DNA from: Aedes albopictus
Taxonomy: Eukaryota > Arthropoda > Insecta > Diptera > Culicidae
Assembly (NCBI RefSeq): GCF_035046485.1
Contig: NC_085138.1
Location: forward strand, 365,431,238 to 365,495,237
Reading direction: 5' to 3'
Length of the DNA: 64,000 nt
The translations under genes were made by a program, and so were the position numbers. Positions 32,741-44,640 of the stretch are shown here, in pieces; position 1 is the first letter of the stretch; each line of letters begins with the position of its first letter. The notes under the pieces are model-generated. The model had not been told where the DNA came from. It ran no database searches and was given only the letters and a program-made list of their open reading frames with translations.

Positions 32741-34290
32741 TAGAGACACTTCCACTAAAACCCTTGAAACCTTTTGAACCACCCCTGAAGTCCCACATAC
32801 TTAAAACGAAGTTGTAAACCGTGTTATACGCGCAACTATCCATAAAAGTTTCATCGCATTAAATGCTGCAAATATGCCTTATGCGTGCAAAAGTGGAGGC
32901 GTGCATGGACGGAACAAAGATAACGCTATATAAGTTGAAACGATATCATCTGCAATTAAAGATGTGTACTGTATTGCGACGTTATCAATCATATTGTGCG
33001 ACTTGTTTTTATTAGAACAAAAAGATACAACTCACGGCGCCCCCAGTACTGAACTTATGACGTTTGGACCAACAACCGGTAATTACCGGTTATAATTTAT
33101 ACTTAACGCCACACAAATTCTTGCGAAACAAACTAATAATTCGTAATGACATTCTAGCTCATCTCAGGGTTTTCCTACATAAAACCGACTTACCTGTGAT
33201 GTCCAAGTACGGGGAAGTTTGGCCAAAAAACACCAACCTTAACGTGAAGTTCTGCATTATTTGCCTACCAGAACCCAGGGCGAGCTGAAAACCCTTCTGT
33301 ATTTATTCACAAAACAACAATAACCATTTTATAATCAACAACTACTTAAAGCTTTTCCACTTCCGCAGCGGATCCACACCAAAACCACAGTCAGACAGCA
33401 TTGTTTCACTTGTTATCACAATTCAAATCATATTATGTGTGCATAACAGATTCTCGATGATGTGAGTTTGTATGTATACGTAAACAAATTGACTTATGCG
33501 TTTGTACGAGTTAATTGACTTACCAATGCGAGTGGAGCTGTCATAACAAGATGAAATACGCATAATCATCACAGTACACCATTTTGTGCGAATACGAACA
33601 AGGATGGAAGAAAATCACTTCAAGCGATAAATGATACAGGATACGAATAATCCAAGATAGCCTTGTTCTTGCAGTAGCATGATGCCGACGCCTCACACCG
33701 TGCTCGTATCAAAGAACAATTAAAGCATCTGATGCACGCTTTATCGCGTGATGACCCGTTATTGGATCATGTTACAAGTCATGATAAATTTTATTCATCA
33801 CATTGTTTGCCACTTATGCACCCGTTAGCCGCATTCATGATTCGAAATGATACGTTCATAAGCATATCTGGAAGTAAAATCACCAAGAATGCTCAAAAAG
33901 TGAATGAAATCACTAATTTATCATTTCGACTTCATGATAACGATCGCATCGCGCCCGCACATGCCGAGCGAATCATTCTTCTCGGACCGAAGTTTGTTAT
34001 GATGCTTGACGACAAAATGTTATCGCTGTTGCTATGATCGCGCGATGCCGTTCGACCGCGACACATTCGAAATCTGATCATGATCACTAGATTTCCATCC
34101 TTGAATACGAATGTTATTTTGTGAGTCTGTTTGTATGATTATGCGATTCAATTTTGTTCGTCGCAAAATCAACATTAAATCGTCGTTTATTACGATGAAT
34201 TTCACACTTTGGTTGTACTTATGGTTTACATTTATGTGATTGTGAGGTATATTGGTGATAATATGATGAAATCTATGCATTTTTATGCGA
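32741..34290. other. No gene identified
   Basis: Mostly non-repetitive AT-leaning sequence with several short runs of TATGCG / CGCATA. The 101-codon plus-strand frame at 33,732-34,037 and the 148-codon minus frame at 34,032-34,478 show no recognisable domain. Confidence 0.4.
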
Positions 34291-34720
34291 GTTCTGGTTG
34301 TCTGGGTAATTTCAAACACCTCTGGAATATCCATATCCCCATTGAAACTCCCTTGCGATCCTCCTATTTTAAATGCCCCTGAAAACTCATTTTGATTTAA
34401 GAGTGTTCCTGAGAGCCCGCATGATACGACCCTAACTTGATAATCGTCGAAACGCCCCTGAACTCTCCGTAATCCCATTGAAACGCCGTGAAAATCATGT
34501 TAATTTAAAATGACCCTGAAACCCTTTGGAGCATCTCTGAAAAGCTCGGAAAACCTTCCTGAACCCCTCCCCCCTGATACTTTTTGAAATGTCTCTAAAA
34601 TGTTTCTGAAGTACCTTGAAACGACCATGGAATCTGGCTCCTGATACCCCTAAAACGCCCTTCAAAGAATGTACATGAACTTCTTAAGGGTTTACTCCTG
34701 GAATACCTCCAAATGTTTAG
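34291..34720. repeat. Degenerate CCTGAAACxCCC repeats, minus polarity
   Basis: Same motif family as 32,161-32,740 but reverse-complemented (CCTGAAACCC, CCTGAACCCC, CCTGATACCCC). Confidence 0.65.
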
Positions 34721-34739
34721 AAAAATGCAATTACAAAAG

Positions 34740-35545
34740 ATTCGGAGATTTTTTTTTTCAGAAATTCCTTTAAGGCTTTCCTTTAGAAATCCAAATTTAT
34801 TTCTTCATTTTTTCCAGTGATTCTCTGAAGAATTGCTCCAGGAAATCCCTTCATAAATTGTATCAGATTTCCTTTGAGATTTTTTTCAGAGATATCTCCT
34901 GCAGTTTGTAAAAAAATTCCTTCAGAAAATCCTCCAGGGATCCTTCAGAAATTAACTGAGGGATTTCTGCAAAAAATCCCTCAGTATCTTTGTCTGCGAT
35001 ATGAGCAAACATTTTCAAGAGATTCCTTCAGATATTCCTCTACACATTTTCCAGGAATACCTCCAGAAATTTCGCAAGCATTGGTTTTTTCTTGGAATCA
35101 CTTGCAGTGTTCCTTCTGAAGTATTTCAAGATTTTTTTTTTCAGAAGAAAGGAGGTATCATTGTCCTAGGCATTCATGCAGGAATTGATATAGGTAACTT
35201 TAGAAATTGCATCAGTATTTTCTTGTTCAGGAATTCTTCCGAAAAAAAATCCAAGAATTTCTTCTCGTAGTTTCCACAGGTATCTTTGGCAGTTTTTTTT
35301 AGAAATTTCTTAAAAAGATCTTACCGGTATTTCTAAAAAAACGTTATTAGGAGATTTTTTCGATGAAACTGCAAGAGCAATTTCTAAAAAAAGCCCTTGA
35401 AGGAATTTCTGCAGGGATCGTTGAAGAGATTTCCCAAAGAAATCTTGAAAATATCTCGGGAAGAATTTCCAAATCAATCAATGTTGAAGTTGTGTTTTTT
35501 TTTCAAGAATTTCTGAAAAATTTCAGACATGAACTTTTTAAGAAA
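34740..35545. repeat. Degenerate TTCCTCCAGAAATT minisatellite remnants
   Basis: Many TTCCTTCAG / CAGAAATT phrases in loose tandem with no exact period. Open frames (74-89 codons) reflect this. Confidence 0.6.
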
Positions 35546-35566
35546 TCTTTTGTAACCTAAACATCA

Positions 35567-35640
35567 CAGTTACCCAAAGTTTTGCTCAAACAGCATCAAA
35601 TTAGGCAAGGAGTCAGTATTCCCACGCTTTTTGCCCCATT
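35567..35640. mobile_element. Half-copy relic of the foldback at 4019-4372
   Basis: Matches the right arm of that element near 4205-4290: ACTTTTGCTCAAATAGCA corresponds to GTTTTGCTCAAACAGCA, and CCCACGCTGTTTGCACCA corresponds to CCCACGCTTTTTGCCCCA. Confidence 0.65.
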
Positions 35641-35679
35641 TGGTATGACGAAGAGGTGTAGAGTACAGAAACAATGACT

Positions 35680-36330
35680 AGAACATCTAAGATGGCGACC
35701 TAAATCCAAGATGGCGGATCCAAATTCAGGAAGGCGGCTGTTTAAGGGAGTTTGAGTCCCTAAAACCATTCAAAATGGGTATTTTTGGTATGAGGAAGAT
35801 GTCCAAAAATGGTGACCAGAATATCCAAGATGGCGGTTTAAAATCCAAGATGGCGGCTTCAAATTCAAGATGGCGGCTGTTTGATCGTGTTTTATGCTTT
35901 TAATCCATGCAATATGGGTATATTTGGTATGAAGAAGATATCTGGAGGCTAAAAATAGCGACCAGAATATCCAAGATGGCGGTATAAAATACAAGATGGC
36001 GACTCCAATTTAAAGATGGCGGCTATTTAATGGAGTTTAAGGCTCCAAAACATTCAATATGGGTATATTTGGTATGGGGTGGATGTCCGGAGGCTAAAAA
36101 TGGCGACCAGAATATTCATAATGGTGATCTAAAATCCAAAATGGCGACTTAAAATTCAAAATGGCGGCTGTTTAATGGAGGTTTTAGGGCCTAAAACCAT
36201 GCCATATGGGAATATTTGATATAACTATATCTGGAATGGGGGAGTCTGGAGTCCAAAAATAGCGAGTAAAATTTCTTCCAGGCGGATTTAAATCCAAAAT
36301 TCAAGATCGCGATTTTTTAAGAGTTTAAGG
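35680..36330. repeat. About 150-bp tandem repeat bearing AAGATGGCGGC motifs
   Basis: Four units; the phrase CCAGAATATCCAAGATGGCG recurs near 35,815, 35,960 and 36,105 and, diverged, near 36,255. Each unit carries three or so copies of AAGATGGCG(G/A)C or a variant. The spacer phrase ATATGGGTATATTTGGTATG is shared. Confidence 0.85.
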
Positions 36331-37988
36331 CCCAAACATCAAAAGCCAAATAAACGGTATAGTTTCTGGTGCCATGAAATGTTTTTTTGTTAAACTTTCA
36401 CGACTAGGTGGATTAATTACGGTTTTTTGTGAACGTAATCGTTTGTTCACAAAATTTTTCTTGTTGATTTGTATCGTTAAAGGTTGAAAATCAACTATGG
36501 TGAGTTTTTGATGCTATAGCCATGACCGGTGCACTAAGCCTATATGAACTTAAGCTACCTTTGGAATAAGTTGCGATTTATTTCATTATTTTTGTCAGCT
36601 CTTTTCAAATAAAGAAGTTTCCGCCCAATCCGAAATTTAATGCAATAATCCCAGGCAAATTCTACCAGAATCGCTTTCCGGGGATAGCACTCAGCACCTC
36701 AGTTTAATCTTCCCGTCGTCTTCGCATCTTTCCACCATCGTCATATTGAATTGCTCGTTTATTTAGCAGCAGTCTCCAAAAACGAAAAAAACCGTTGCGT
36801 CGTTTGTCCGAGGCAAATAAATCAGCAAAATAAATAAAATTAATCTCTCAAAGAACTCAGAGAATATTGCGAAGCGGCTCCCCCACCGTCTTCAACCACC
36901 ATATTTCAGAATAAGTGAGAAAAAATCAAGTGGTAGACGAGTACCGACCAAGCTGCACCGCAATCGAATAAACAAACACAGCGCTCGTTCTCGCACAGCT
37001 TCCTGCATCGATGCGAAGTGCAACTTGTTTGCCACAGATTTTTACAGTGCCACTAAAGTACACACATTTATTGAGCTTCCTTGGCTGCTGCTTCGGAAAG
37101 ATCAAATTATATCATTGCGCTCTGCAGAGACCGACCATCGAGCATAGCCGTTCCAGAGCGAGCATGATCTTACTACGCGCTCATAAGATTCAATTATTTA
37201 ATAGAGATGGTGCGCTTTTATGAATTGTTATTGCTACTGGTTTCCAGTCGGTTGGTCGGAAGCCCATCCACCGACAGTCAGTCGTCGTGAGCTGAACGAG
37301 TCTGATAATCTGGTTTGGTTAAAATGTCTGCTTTGCATTTCGGTTTGGTGAAGCATTTGTTTATTCGGGGACACAGTGATAAGTTAGCTTCTTTTTACCA
37401 GACTGTATAATCGAGCGACATCAACTGATTTTTTTTTCACAGTGCATTTGAACTTTCTCACAACCGCGCCGTAAAGCGGCCACAATTCAAGTCAATTGAA
37501 AAGTTTCCTGGCCGGATTATGTTGCTCGAACGCACTTACATAAAACGCACCCAGTCAGTTGAAGGAGAGGTAGATAAGTACATAACAGCTCTGCCAAGTG
37601 TGATCAAAGTGCGATATGCAAATCGGATTATGCTGCGAATCTGGTCCGAGTCATCATCCGTCAGACGCTGGCAGCGGCAAGGACCATCTGGTTGGTATCT
37701 GAGGGGATGACTTTAAGTGAGCTGAGGGCCCGTTGTTGTTAAGTACCTTCCGAGTACCGACCTATTGGAAAGCAAGTTGAATCTTGAGTGAGAGTTTGCT
37801 GCGGTTGGTATCAAAGTGGAAAATTACATTGCGTGAGCTGAGCAAGATGTGATAATTGCAAAGCTGTGTCAGGCAAATGAAGACATCGCTTGATGTCGGA
37901 TCTTGATCTTTGAGTGTTATGACTGATGCGTTGGTGTCATGTGGTAGGGTGCTTTTGACGGCCTCTGAAGACGTGAGGCGCCGACAAC
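36331..37988. other. Single-copy-looking DNA, no gene proven
   Basis: From about 36,650 the sequence is non-repetitive and more GC-balanced, unlike the flanking satellite debris. Open frames are at most 70 codons and lack domains. Possible host promoter, untranslated exon or enhancer; nothing decisive is visible. Confidence 0.4.
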
Positions 37989-38016
37989 GGTGTAGAAATC
38001 CTATTACTCAGTATAT

Positions 38017-38842
38017 GAGCATGAGCATGAGCATGAGCATAGATGACCGCACAATTCGTAGTTGCTACTCCGTGATTGACCAGAGCAATCGAAATTGCAC
38101 AAGGAACCAATGAATAGGGCTTGGGACTAGCTTGCTATTCTCAATGTACACAGGTCGAGAGCTCTCAACTTTAATAAGGTCAATAACGGCGCCGGCCACG
38201 TCCTTACGGTCATCGAGGATGGAAGGGAATGTTAGTAAGACAAACGTTGTTAAAAAGACCGCGAATCGCTGCATCTCCACGTTTGTCTCAGGAAGGAATT
38301 TTTTGTTAGTAGGGTAAGGTACATTGTCAGTCCGGGAGTCATCTATGGTTGGTGATATGATTTGACAATGGATCAATATACACAAACCGCCGTTAACAAC
38401 CGACCACTTTTCGACGCAAGAACTAGCCAAAGAGAAAATTCTATCGCGCGTCTCCACTCCACTAGGGAGCAGAAACCTTTAGTCTATTCCACACAGAAAT
38501 ACACTGAACGCGACTCACTCGTCGGCGCCCGGATTTTTTCTCGACCGGCGAACCCGAACTAACATTTTTCACTCTTTTGTGTAAATGCAAAATATGAAAG
38601 AAAATATTTATTATCAACTAAAAGTGTATTGGAAACTAGCGCCGAAGGGAAGCGATCAATTCGGAACCGATTCGAACCACGGCGCGCGCACACTCGTCCC
38701 GTCGTCGGAGCCCCGCAGAGAGAAGAGAAAAAAAAATCGCAAAAATCTAGCAAAGCGAGCGCGCGAAACTTTGCTGCTGCCGAACTACCGCACACTACTG
38801 ACTGCTTGGCGCTCCGTCGTCGGAGCCCCGCAGAGAGAAGAG
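38017..38842 (-). mobile_element. Short retroposon, 826 bp, with perfect 28-bp target duplication
   Basis: A 28-bp direct repeat (37,989-38,016 and 38,843-38,870, identical) brackets the insert. On the minus strand the 3' end is a short tandem tail (ATGCTC repeated). The 5' end is GC-rich and contains two copies of TCTCTGCGGGGCTCCGACGA about 117 bp apart, like promoter monomers of a LINE 5' UTR. It lacks any RT. It looks like an internally deleted LINE derivative or a long SINE-like retroposon. Confidence 0.8.
38065..38457 (-). CDS. 130-aa open frame in the 826-bp retroposon, unknown
   Basis: A single frame begins at an ATG about 385 bp into the element and stops about 50 bp before its 3' tail. 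A hydrophobic stretch (RFAVFLTTFVLLTFPSIL, roughly residues 64-81) could be a membrane or signal-anchor segment. It is followed by a charged DDRKDVAGAVIDLIKVESS stretch. I recognise no domain. The related copy at 28.1 kb preserves the nucleotide sequence over the distal part but not an obvious frame. It may be a remnant of a LINE ORF rather than a functional gene; whether it is translated is unknown. Confidence 0.35.
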   Translation of the reverse strand: METRDRIFSLASSCVEKWSVVNGGLCILIHCQIISPTIDDSRTDNVPYPTNKKFLPETNVEMQRFAVFLTTFVLLTFPSILDDRKDVAGAVIDLIKVESSRPVYIENSKLVPSPIHWFLVQFRLLWSITE

Positions 38843-39039
38843 GGTGTAGAAATCCTATTACTCAGTATATCCGAGAAACACTTTGAATATTGCACTAGCT
38901 CTAGCTTGTATTGATTTTTTGTTTTGAGAAACGAGGTTCAAACACCTCCTATAAACTATGAAAACTAATGTTTGTATTCTTGTACTATAATCGAGGCTAC
39001 TCCACGTTACTCACTGAGTAATCACCTCCAAAAATTCTT

Positions 39040-42000
39040 TATGAGGACTATTAGAAAAAAAAATCAGAAATTCCTCCCTGGAAGGACTCTTACGGAAATT
39101 GCTTCAATAATTCCTCCAGAAGATTCCACGGATCACTTCATTGATTAAGAAAAAGAATCCTCAATGGTTTATTCGAAAAATATTTGCAGAGGTTGCTTGA
39201 GATATTTCTCCTAAAATTGCTTCGAAAATTTAACAGGACTCCCGCAGAACATTCTAAAACAACTATTTTAGAAATCCTGGCATAAATTACTTCTGAAATT
39301 CGTTCATTCGATCAGAGATTCCTTCAAAAATTCCTCTAGGGTTTCCTACACAAATTTTTCGAAAGAATCTATCAGAAAATTTTCTTTGAATTTATCCAGA
39401 CATTTCCCAAATAATTCTTAGTTAATTTTGTATGCATTGCATTGCTACAGCAGTTCCTCCATGAATTTCTTTTCACTTACTTAAGAAAATCCTATGGATA
39501 TTTATTTCAAAATTTCTGCAAGGGTTCCTTTAGGAAATCTTTCGGATTATCCGATTAATTTGCTTCAGAAATTCTTGCAGAAGTTTTTCAGAAAATCTAT
39601 CAAATTTTTCTTTAGAAATTCCTCCGCAAATTCCTTTGGAAATTCATCTAAGTATTCGTCCTGAAATTCCCCCTCCGTTTTTTTTTTATTAAATCTTCCA
39701 TTGATTTATTCGTAAATTTTCTTCGGAGTTTGCTTTGGAAATTCCTCCAAGGATTCCTTCGTAAATTTAAGAATCCCACATTTCATAATGTCTTGCATAG
39801 ATTCCTTCAAAAATCCTTCAAGAATTAAAGCAAAAATTCCACCAGGGGTTATCCAAAACATTCACCCAGAGACTCCATCAGATTTTCTTAAAAAATAATA
39901 CAGCAACTTCTTAACGGACTTTTCCATAAAATCCTCAAAAGATTGTTCCCAATTCGTTTTTTAGAAGTTACTAAAGAAAATCATCAGGGGTTCCTCCAGC
40001 AACTTCTCAAATATTTTTTTTGGGAACATTTTGCATAGATTTTTCAAGAAACTCCTTCAGAAATATTTCCAGGAAAAATTAGAAAATACTTCACGGATTC
40101 GTCCAGAAAATTAATGTAGGTATTACAGATATTCTTCGAAATAATCCTTTGGAAATACTTTCATGAATTCTTTCAAACAATTTATAAGGTTTTTTTTTTC
40201 AACAGTATCTCTTAAGTAAATTCCAGAAGTATCTTCGTAAATTTCTTTACGGAGTTCTCTGAAGTTTTAAATTTCTAACAGAATTTTTTGTGGAATTCCT
40301 TTAGAATTTCCACTACAGATTCTTACCAAAAATCTTCATAAGAATCATTTGAAAATTTTCTCAAGGGATTCGTTTAGAAACACCTTTTGGGGATTCATTC
40401 TGAAACTTTTCGAGCCATTCTTCTACAAAATTCCTCCAGAAATTTTTTTCAGAATTTCATCCAGAATTTCTTCTAATGTCACCAAGGATTCCTTTAGATT
40501 TCTTATATAATTCATTTATGCATTCTTTCTTGGGTCTTCTGCAGTTCTTAAGGAAATCTTCCAGGGATTTCTTAAGAGTTTCTTTCATAAACGCCTTCGT
40601 AAAAGTCGCTTACAAATGCTTTAGAAGTTCTTCCTCTAGATTTGTGAAGAAAATTCTCCACGCATACATTTATTTGTTCTACATCACATTTGAAAAAAAG
40701 ACATAATAAACAGTAGAGCACCACAATACACCCAACTCTTTTTTTTTTTGCACGGGTCTGGTTTTCGCTATAACTCAGTCAATTTTTAACCGATTTTCAT
40801 GAATTTTTGTACACATGTAGGCACGGTTAGTACTATCAGTGTATAAAATTTCATGAAAATCGGTTAAAAAATGACTGAGTTATAGCAAAAACCAGACCCG
40901 TGCAAAAAAAGAATCGGATGTACTCGGTTTGTTGCTGCCGCTCTCCATTGTCGGTCACGCCCAATGCTCACCAAATCACGCTTCACCTGGAAATTTCTTC
41001 AAGAATTCCTTCAGAAAATCTTTAATGAATTGCTTCCGAAATGATTGTATTGTATGGATTCCTTCAAAAATTCTCCAAGGTTTCCCTTCACAAAACCTTC
41101 CGCAGATTCTTTTCAATATTTCTCCAGGAATTGTTTTAGAAAATTTGGCATAGAATGCTCCAAAAAATCATGTATGCATTTCTTCTGAAATGTCTCAAAT
41201 CCCTTCAGCAATTCCTCTAGAAGTTCCTCCAAAAAACTTTCGAAAGATATTTATAGAAACTCGTCTATAAACTTTCTCAAAGATACTCCATGAATTCTTT
41301 CAGAAATACCTCCGGATTTTTTGCGAAAAATCTTCGACGGATCCATTTTGCTAATCAAAAGTTTAGAACTTCTTCAAAAATGTCTGAAAGCTTTCCAAAG
41401 GAAAATTCTCTGGATGCTTCCGAAATCCTCACATAAACTTTAATAAATTTCTTCTTAAGTTCCTAAGTTCTTCATGTTTCTGTGCAAATACCTCCAGAGA
41501 TTTTTTCAGAAAATCTTCCGTGAATTTCTTTCTGAAATTTTCCGAATTTCACAAATTGTCATTATTTTTCTAGAGATTTTTTAAGCAATGCCTTCAGAAA
41601 TTGTTTCAGATATTCTTTTAAGAAATTTCTCTTTCAGAAATTGTTAGAAAGATATCCTTAGAATTCTTCCAGAGATTTCTTCAGAGATTTTTCCAAATAT
41701 TCTTACATAATTGCTTCTGGAGTTTCCTTCAAGAATGCATACTGTTTCTCCTTCAGAAGACCCGCCAAGATTCCTTTATTAATTTTATCTGAAATTTATC
41801 CACGATATCCTGCAATAACTCATTCGATAAACTCGTTCTGAATTTCTCCAAGGATTCCTTCTATTACAAATATTGGGGGCTCATTGAGAAACTTTTCAAG
41901 TTTTGTTTTTAGAATTTTTCTTCAGATATTTCTTCAGAAATTCATCCAGAGCTCTAGGGATTTTGATACTGATTTCTCAAAAGATTCGGTTAAAAATACT

Positions 42001-43240
42001 TCCATAGATTTCTTGAATTCTCCATAGAAGTCTTGAATCTTCCAGGGATTTCTTTATAAAATCTTTCATGGGCTTTCATAGAAGATTTATAATAAAAATA
42101 CTTAGAAGAATTCTTTAAAAAATCAGTCAGAGCAAGGATTCCACAATTTTTTTTCAGTATTTCTCCAGAGAGAATAAATCTCACATCATCTTTGAATTTC
42201 TTAAGAAATTTTTCAGATCTCTTCAGAAATTCCCCAAGAGGTTCCTTCAGAAATTTTCGGAGGATTTCTCCAGAAAACTATTCTCCATTCTCCATTCTTT
42301 CAGGATTTTTTTCAGAAATGCTTCCGGGGGATGTTTTGGGGAATGTCTCCCACGGATTCAAATAAAAATCAGAAGTTCGAAACAATTTCAAACATTTCTC
42401 AAAGGTTTCCTTCGGAAAGTTTTCCAGCAAGTGCTCCAGAAATTCTTACAGAAACTTTCCTAAATTCCTTCTTAAATAAATTTATAAATTTCTCTACAAA
42501 AATCTCAGAAGATTTGACACGAATTGCTTCAGAACTTACTCATGCAATTCCTTCCTAAAATTTGTCGAAATTCAGAAATTTATAAATCATTAAAATTCTT
42601 CCAGAGGTTTTTCAAGCAATGCTTTCATGGATTGCTTCAGATACTTCTTTATTAAATTTCTGAAAATCTCTTAATTCAGAAATCACTCCAATTAAAATTT
42701 TTTCGCTTCTTTAAACATTCTTCTAGGGATTTTTCCAAATATTGTTACAGAAGTGCTGGAGGATTTTATTCCGAAATTCTTCTAGAGACTATTTTTAAAA
42801 TTCATACAGATATTCTTTTGGGAATTCCACTAGTATTGCTTCATGTATTTTCTTGGAAATTTTTCCAGGATGTCCCTTAGGAATCCATTGAAAAATCGCG
42901 AAGAATTTATGCTGTATTTTTTCTAAAAATAATTCAGTACATTCTGTTGAATATTGCACCGGGAGTTCCCTCATGAATATCTCCAGGAATCTTCTTTCGA
43001 TTTCTTTGGGAATTTTCTTGGATTTCTCTAGATATTTTTGTTCTTCAGATGTTTTTTCCTTCTGAAATTTCTCCTGGGATACCTTCGGAAATATCTTTGG
43101 AGACTTCTTCAGTATTCCAAGGATTACTTCAGAAATTGTAGAAACAATTTCTTCAGAAATGGTTCTATAAATCCTTTCAGAAAATGCTTCAGCAATATCT
43201 TCAGAGATCACTTCAACAGGTCTTTAGTATATTCTACTTT
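39040..43240. repeat. 4-kb decayed TTCCTTCAGAAATT minisatellite
   Basis: Dense loose tandem of TTCCTCCAG, CAGAAATT and GGATTTCTT phrases, in the opposite base sense to the GGAATTCCAGGA array. No stable period remains. Open frames of 60-140 codons are by-products. Interrupted by the foldback at 40,739. Confidence 0.7.
40739..40911. mobile_element. Foldback element, about 173 bp
   Basis: Inverted arms TTTTTTTGCACGGGTCTGGT and complement enclose the core CTATAACTCAGTCAATTTTT, which is also present in the 7570-7782 palindrome. The outer arms differ completely between the two. Confidence 0.85.
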
Positions 43241-43249
43241 GAAAAACCA

Positions 43250-43926
43250 GCTCTGATTTTACCATAACAGCACTGGCATGAACTTATTTCATAAAGTTCA
43301 CACAAATGAATCGATAAATAGAATCAGGTGAAATACGAGAGTTAAACCCAAGGTACCCCCTGATCAGTGATTCACAAATTAGGCAACACCGCTCTCTGGA
43401 GGACAAAAATCTGATCGGAGCCCCTGAACATTAAAAAAAAAAATAAAATTGCTGTGAAAATTCTGGAAAGGGGCGGTTATTCAACGATTGGAAATCATAC
43501 GTTTTATTGAAAAGTTGTTAAGTAGTAGGGTAAGCCTTATTAAAAAAAATACGAAAATTGAAATTTGTGTGCTTTTCTAGATTTAAATTACATAAAATGG
43601 ATGGTTTTTGGAATATAACAACGTTAAAAAAAATATCCACAGCATTAATAGATAACAAAAATATTCACAATAGCATGCTAAAAGATGTGAAATAGCTCAA
43701 CCAGTTACAAATCTTTAGGACCCTTAGGATAAATTTTTAAGTAAAACGTATAAAAAATAAAGAAAATTAAAAAAAAACTTACGTTTATCGTGATTTTGTA
43801 TCAATTTAATGTTCTATTAATTTATTAGGAAATTAATCATAAAGAAAATCATGCTTTGAAACATTTAGGATCTTTACTGCTTGGTTTTTTTCTTCAACGT
43901 TTTGATCCTCATTAGATATTTTTCAG
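43250..43926. other. AT-rich DNA, no gene
   Basis: Long poly-A/T runs and no frame with a recognisable domain. Confidence 0.45.
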
Positions 43927-44640
43927 ACAAAGAAGACACTGAAGATACAGAAGAAAAGGAGACACAGAAGACAAAGGTACACAAGAGACACGGAAGATAG
44001 AGAAAACACAGAGGCACAGAAGACATATGATACACAGAAGACACAGAAGCAAGGATGTTTTCGATCACCTGGTAATCATTCGACTCATTTATCCATAACT
44101 CAGTTCAGAAGCATAATATTGAAATGAGATGTTCGGCAAACTTGTAGATAAGTGTTTTTCCTACAATTATCACCAAGGGCGCCATATCCTAACTCTCATA
44201 TATGCGGCGTGAGAGCGCTAGTACCACCTACTCATACTAAACGATCGAAAAATCCGATCGTTTAGTATGAGTAGATAGTACAAACACTTTTACGCCGTTA
44301 ACATAAAAGTTAGGATATGGTGTCCTTGGTGATGATTGTAGGAAAAACAACAATCTACAAGTTTGTCGAACATCACATTTTAATATTAGGCTTCTGAACT
44401 GAGTTATAGACAAATGAGTCAAATGATTGCCAGATGACCGAAAACATCCTTGCACAGAAGACACAGAAGGCACAAAAGACATAGAAGACACAGGATACAC
44501 AGAAAACACAGAAGACACAGAAGACACAGAAGACACAGAAGACACAGAAGACACAGAAGACACAGAAGACACAGAAGACACAGGATACACAAAAGACATA
44601 AAAGACACAGGATGCACATAATACACACAAGACACATCAT
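43927..44640. repeat. Short ACAGAAGAC satellite split by a foldback
   Basis: Degenerate then regular 9-bp ACAGAAGAC units before 44,049 and after 44,453, the same unit as the large array at 46.6 kb. The threonine-glutamate-aspartate frames on the plus strand are artefacts. Confidence 0.9.
44050..44452. mobile_element. Foldback MITE in a satellite, 8-bp target duplication
   Basis: Arms starting CAAGGATGTTTTCGATCACC mirror the right arm, over about 130 bp outer and 20 bp inner (ACTCATACTAAACGATCG / complement). The flanks read CACAGAAG on both sides. Because the host array has a 9-bp period, resuming at the same base indicates an 8-bp duplication, as for hAT-like elements. Confidence 0.8.

Noticed and set aside
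33732..34037. 101-codon plus-strand frame in single-copy-looking DNA
   Set aside because: No recognisable domain, no codon bias and no splice or promoter context that I can defend.
37260..37330. Possible gene start (TCAGTC initiator-like motif near 37,278)
   Set aside because: No matching downstream promoter element at +28, no TATA at the right distance and no downstream coding frame. A six-base match is expected by chance.
38585..38914. 109-codon and overlapping 85-codon plus-strand frames
   Set aside because: They are antisense to the retroposon's 5' region and cross its insertion boundary.
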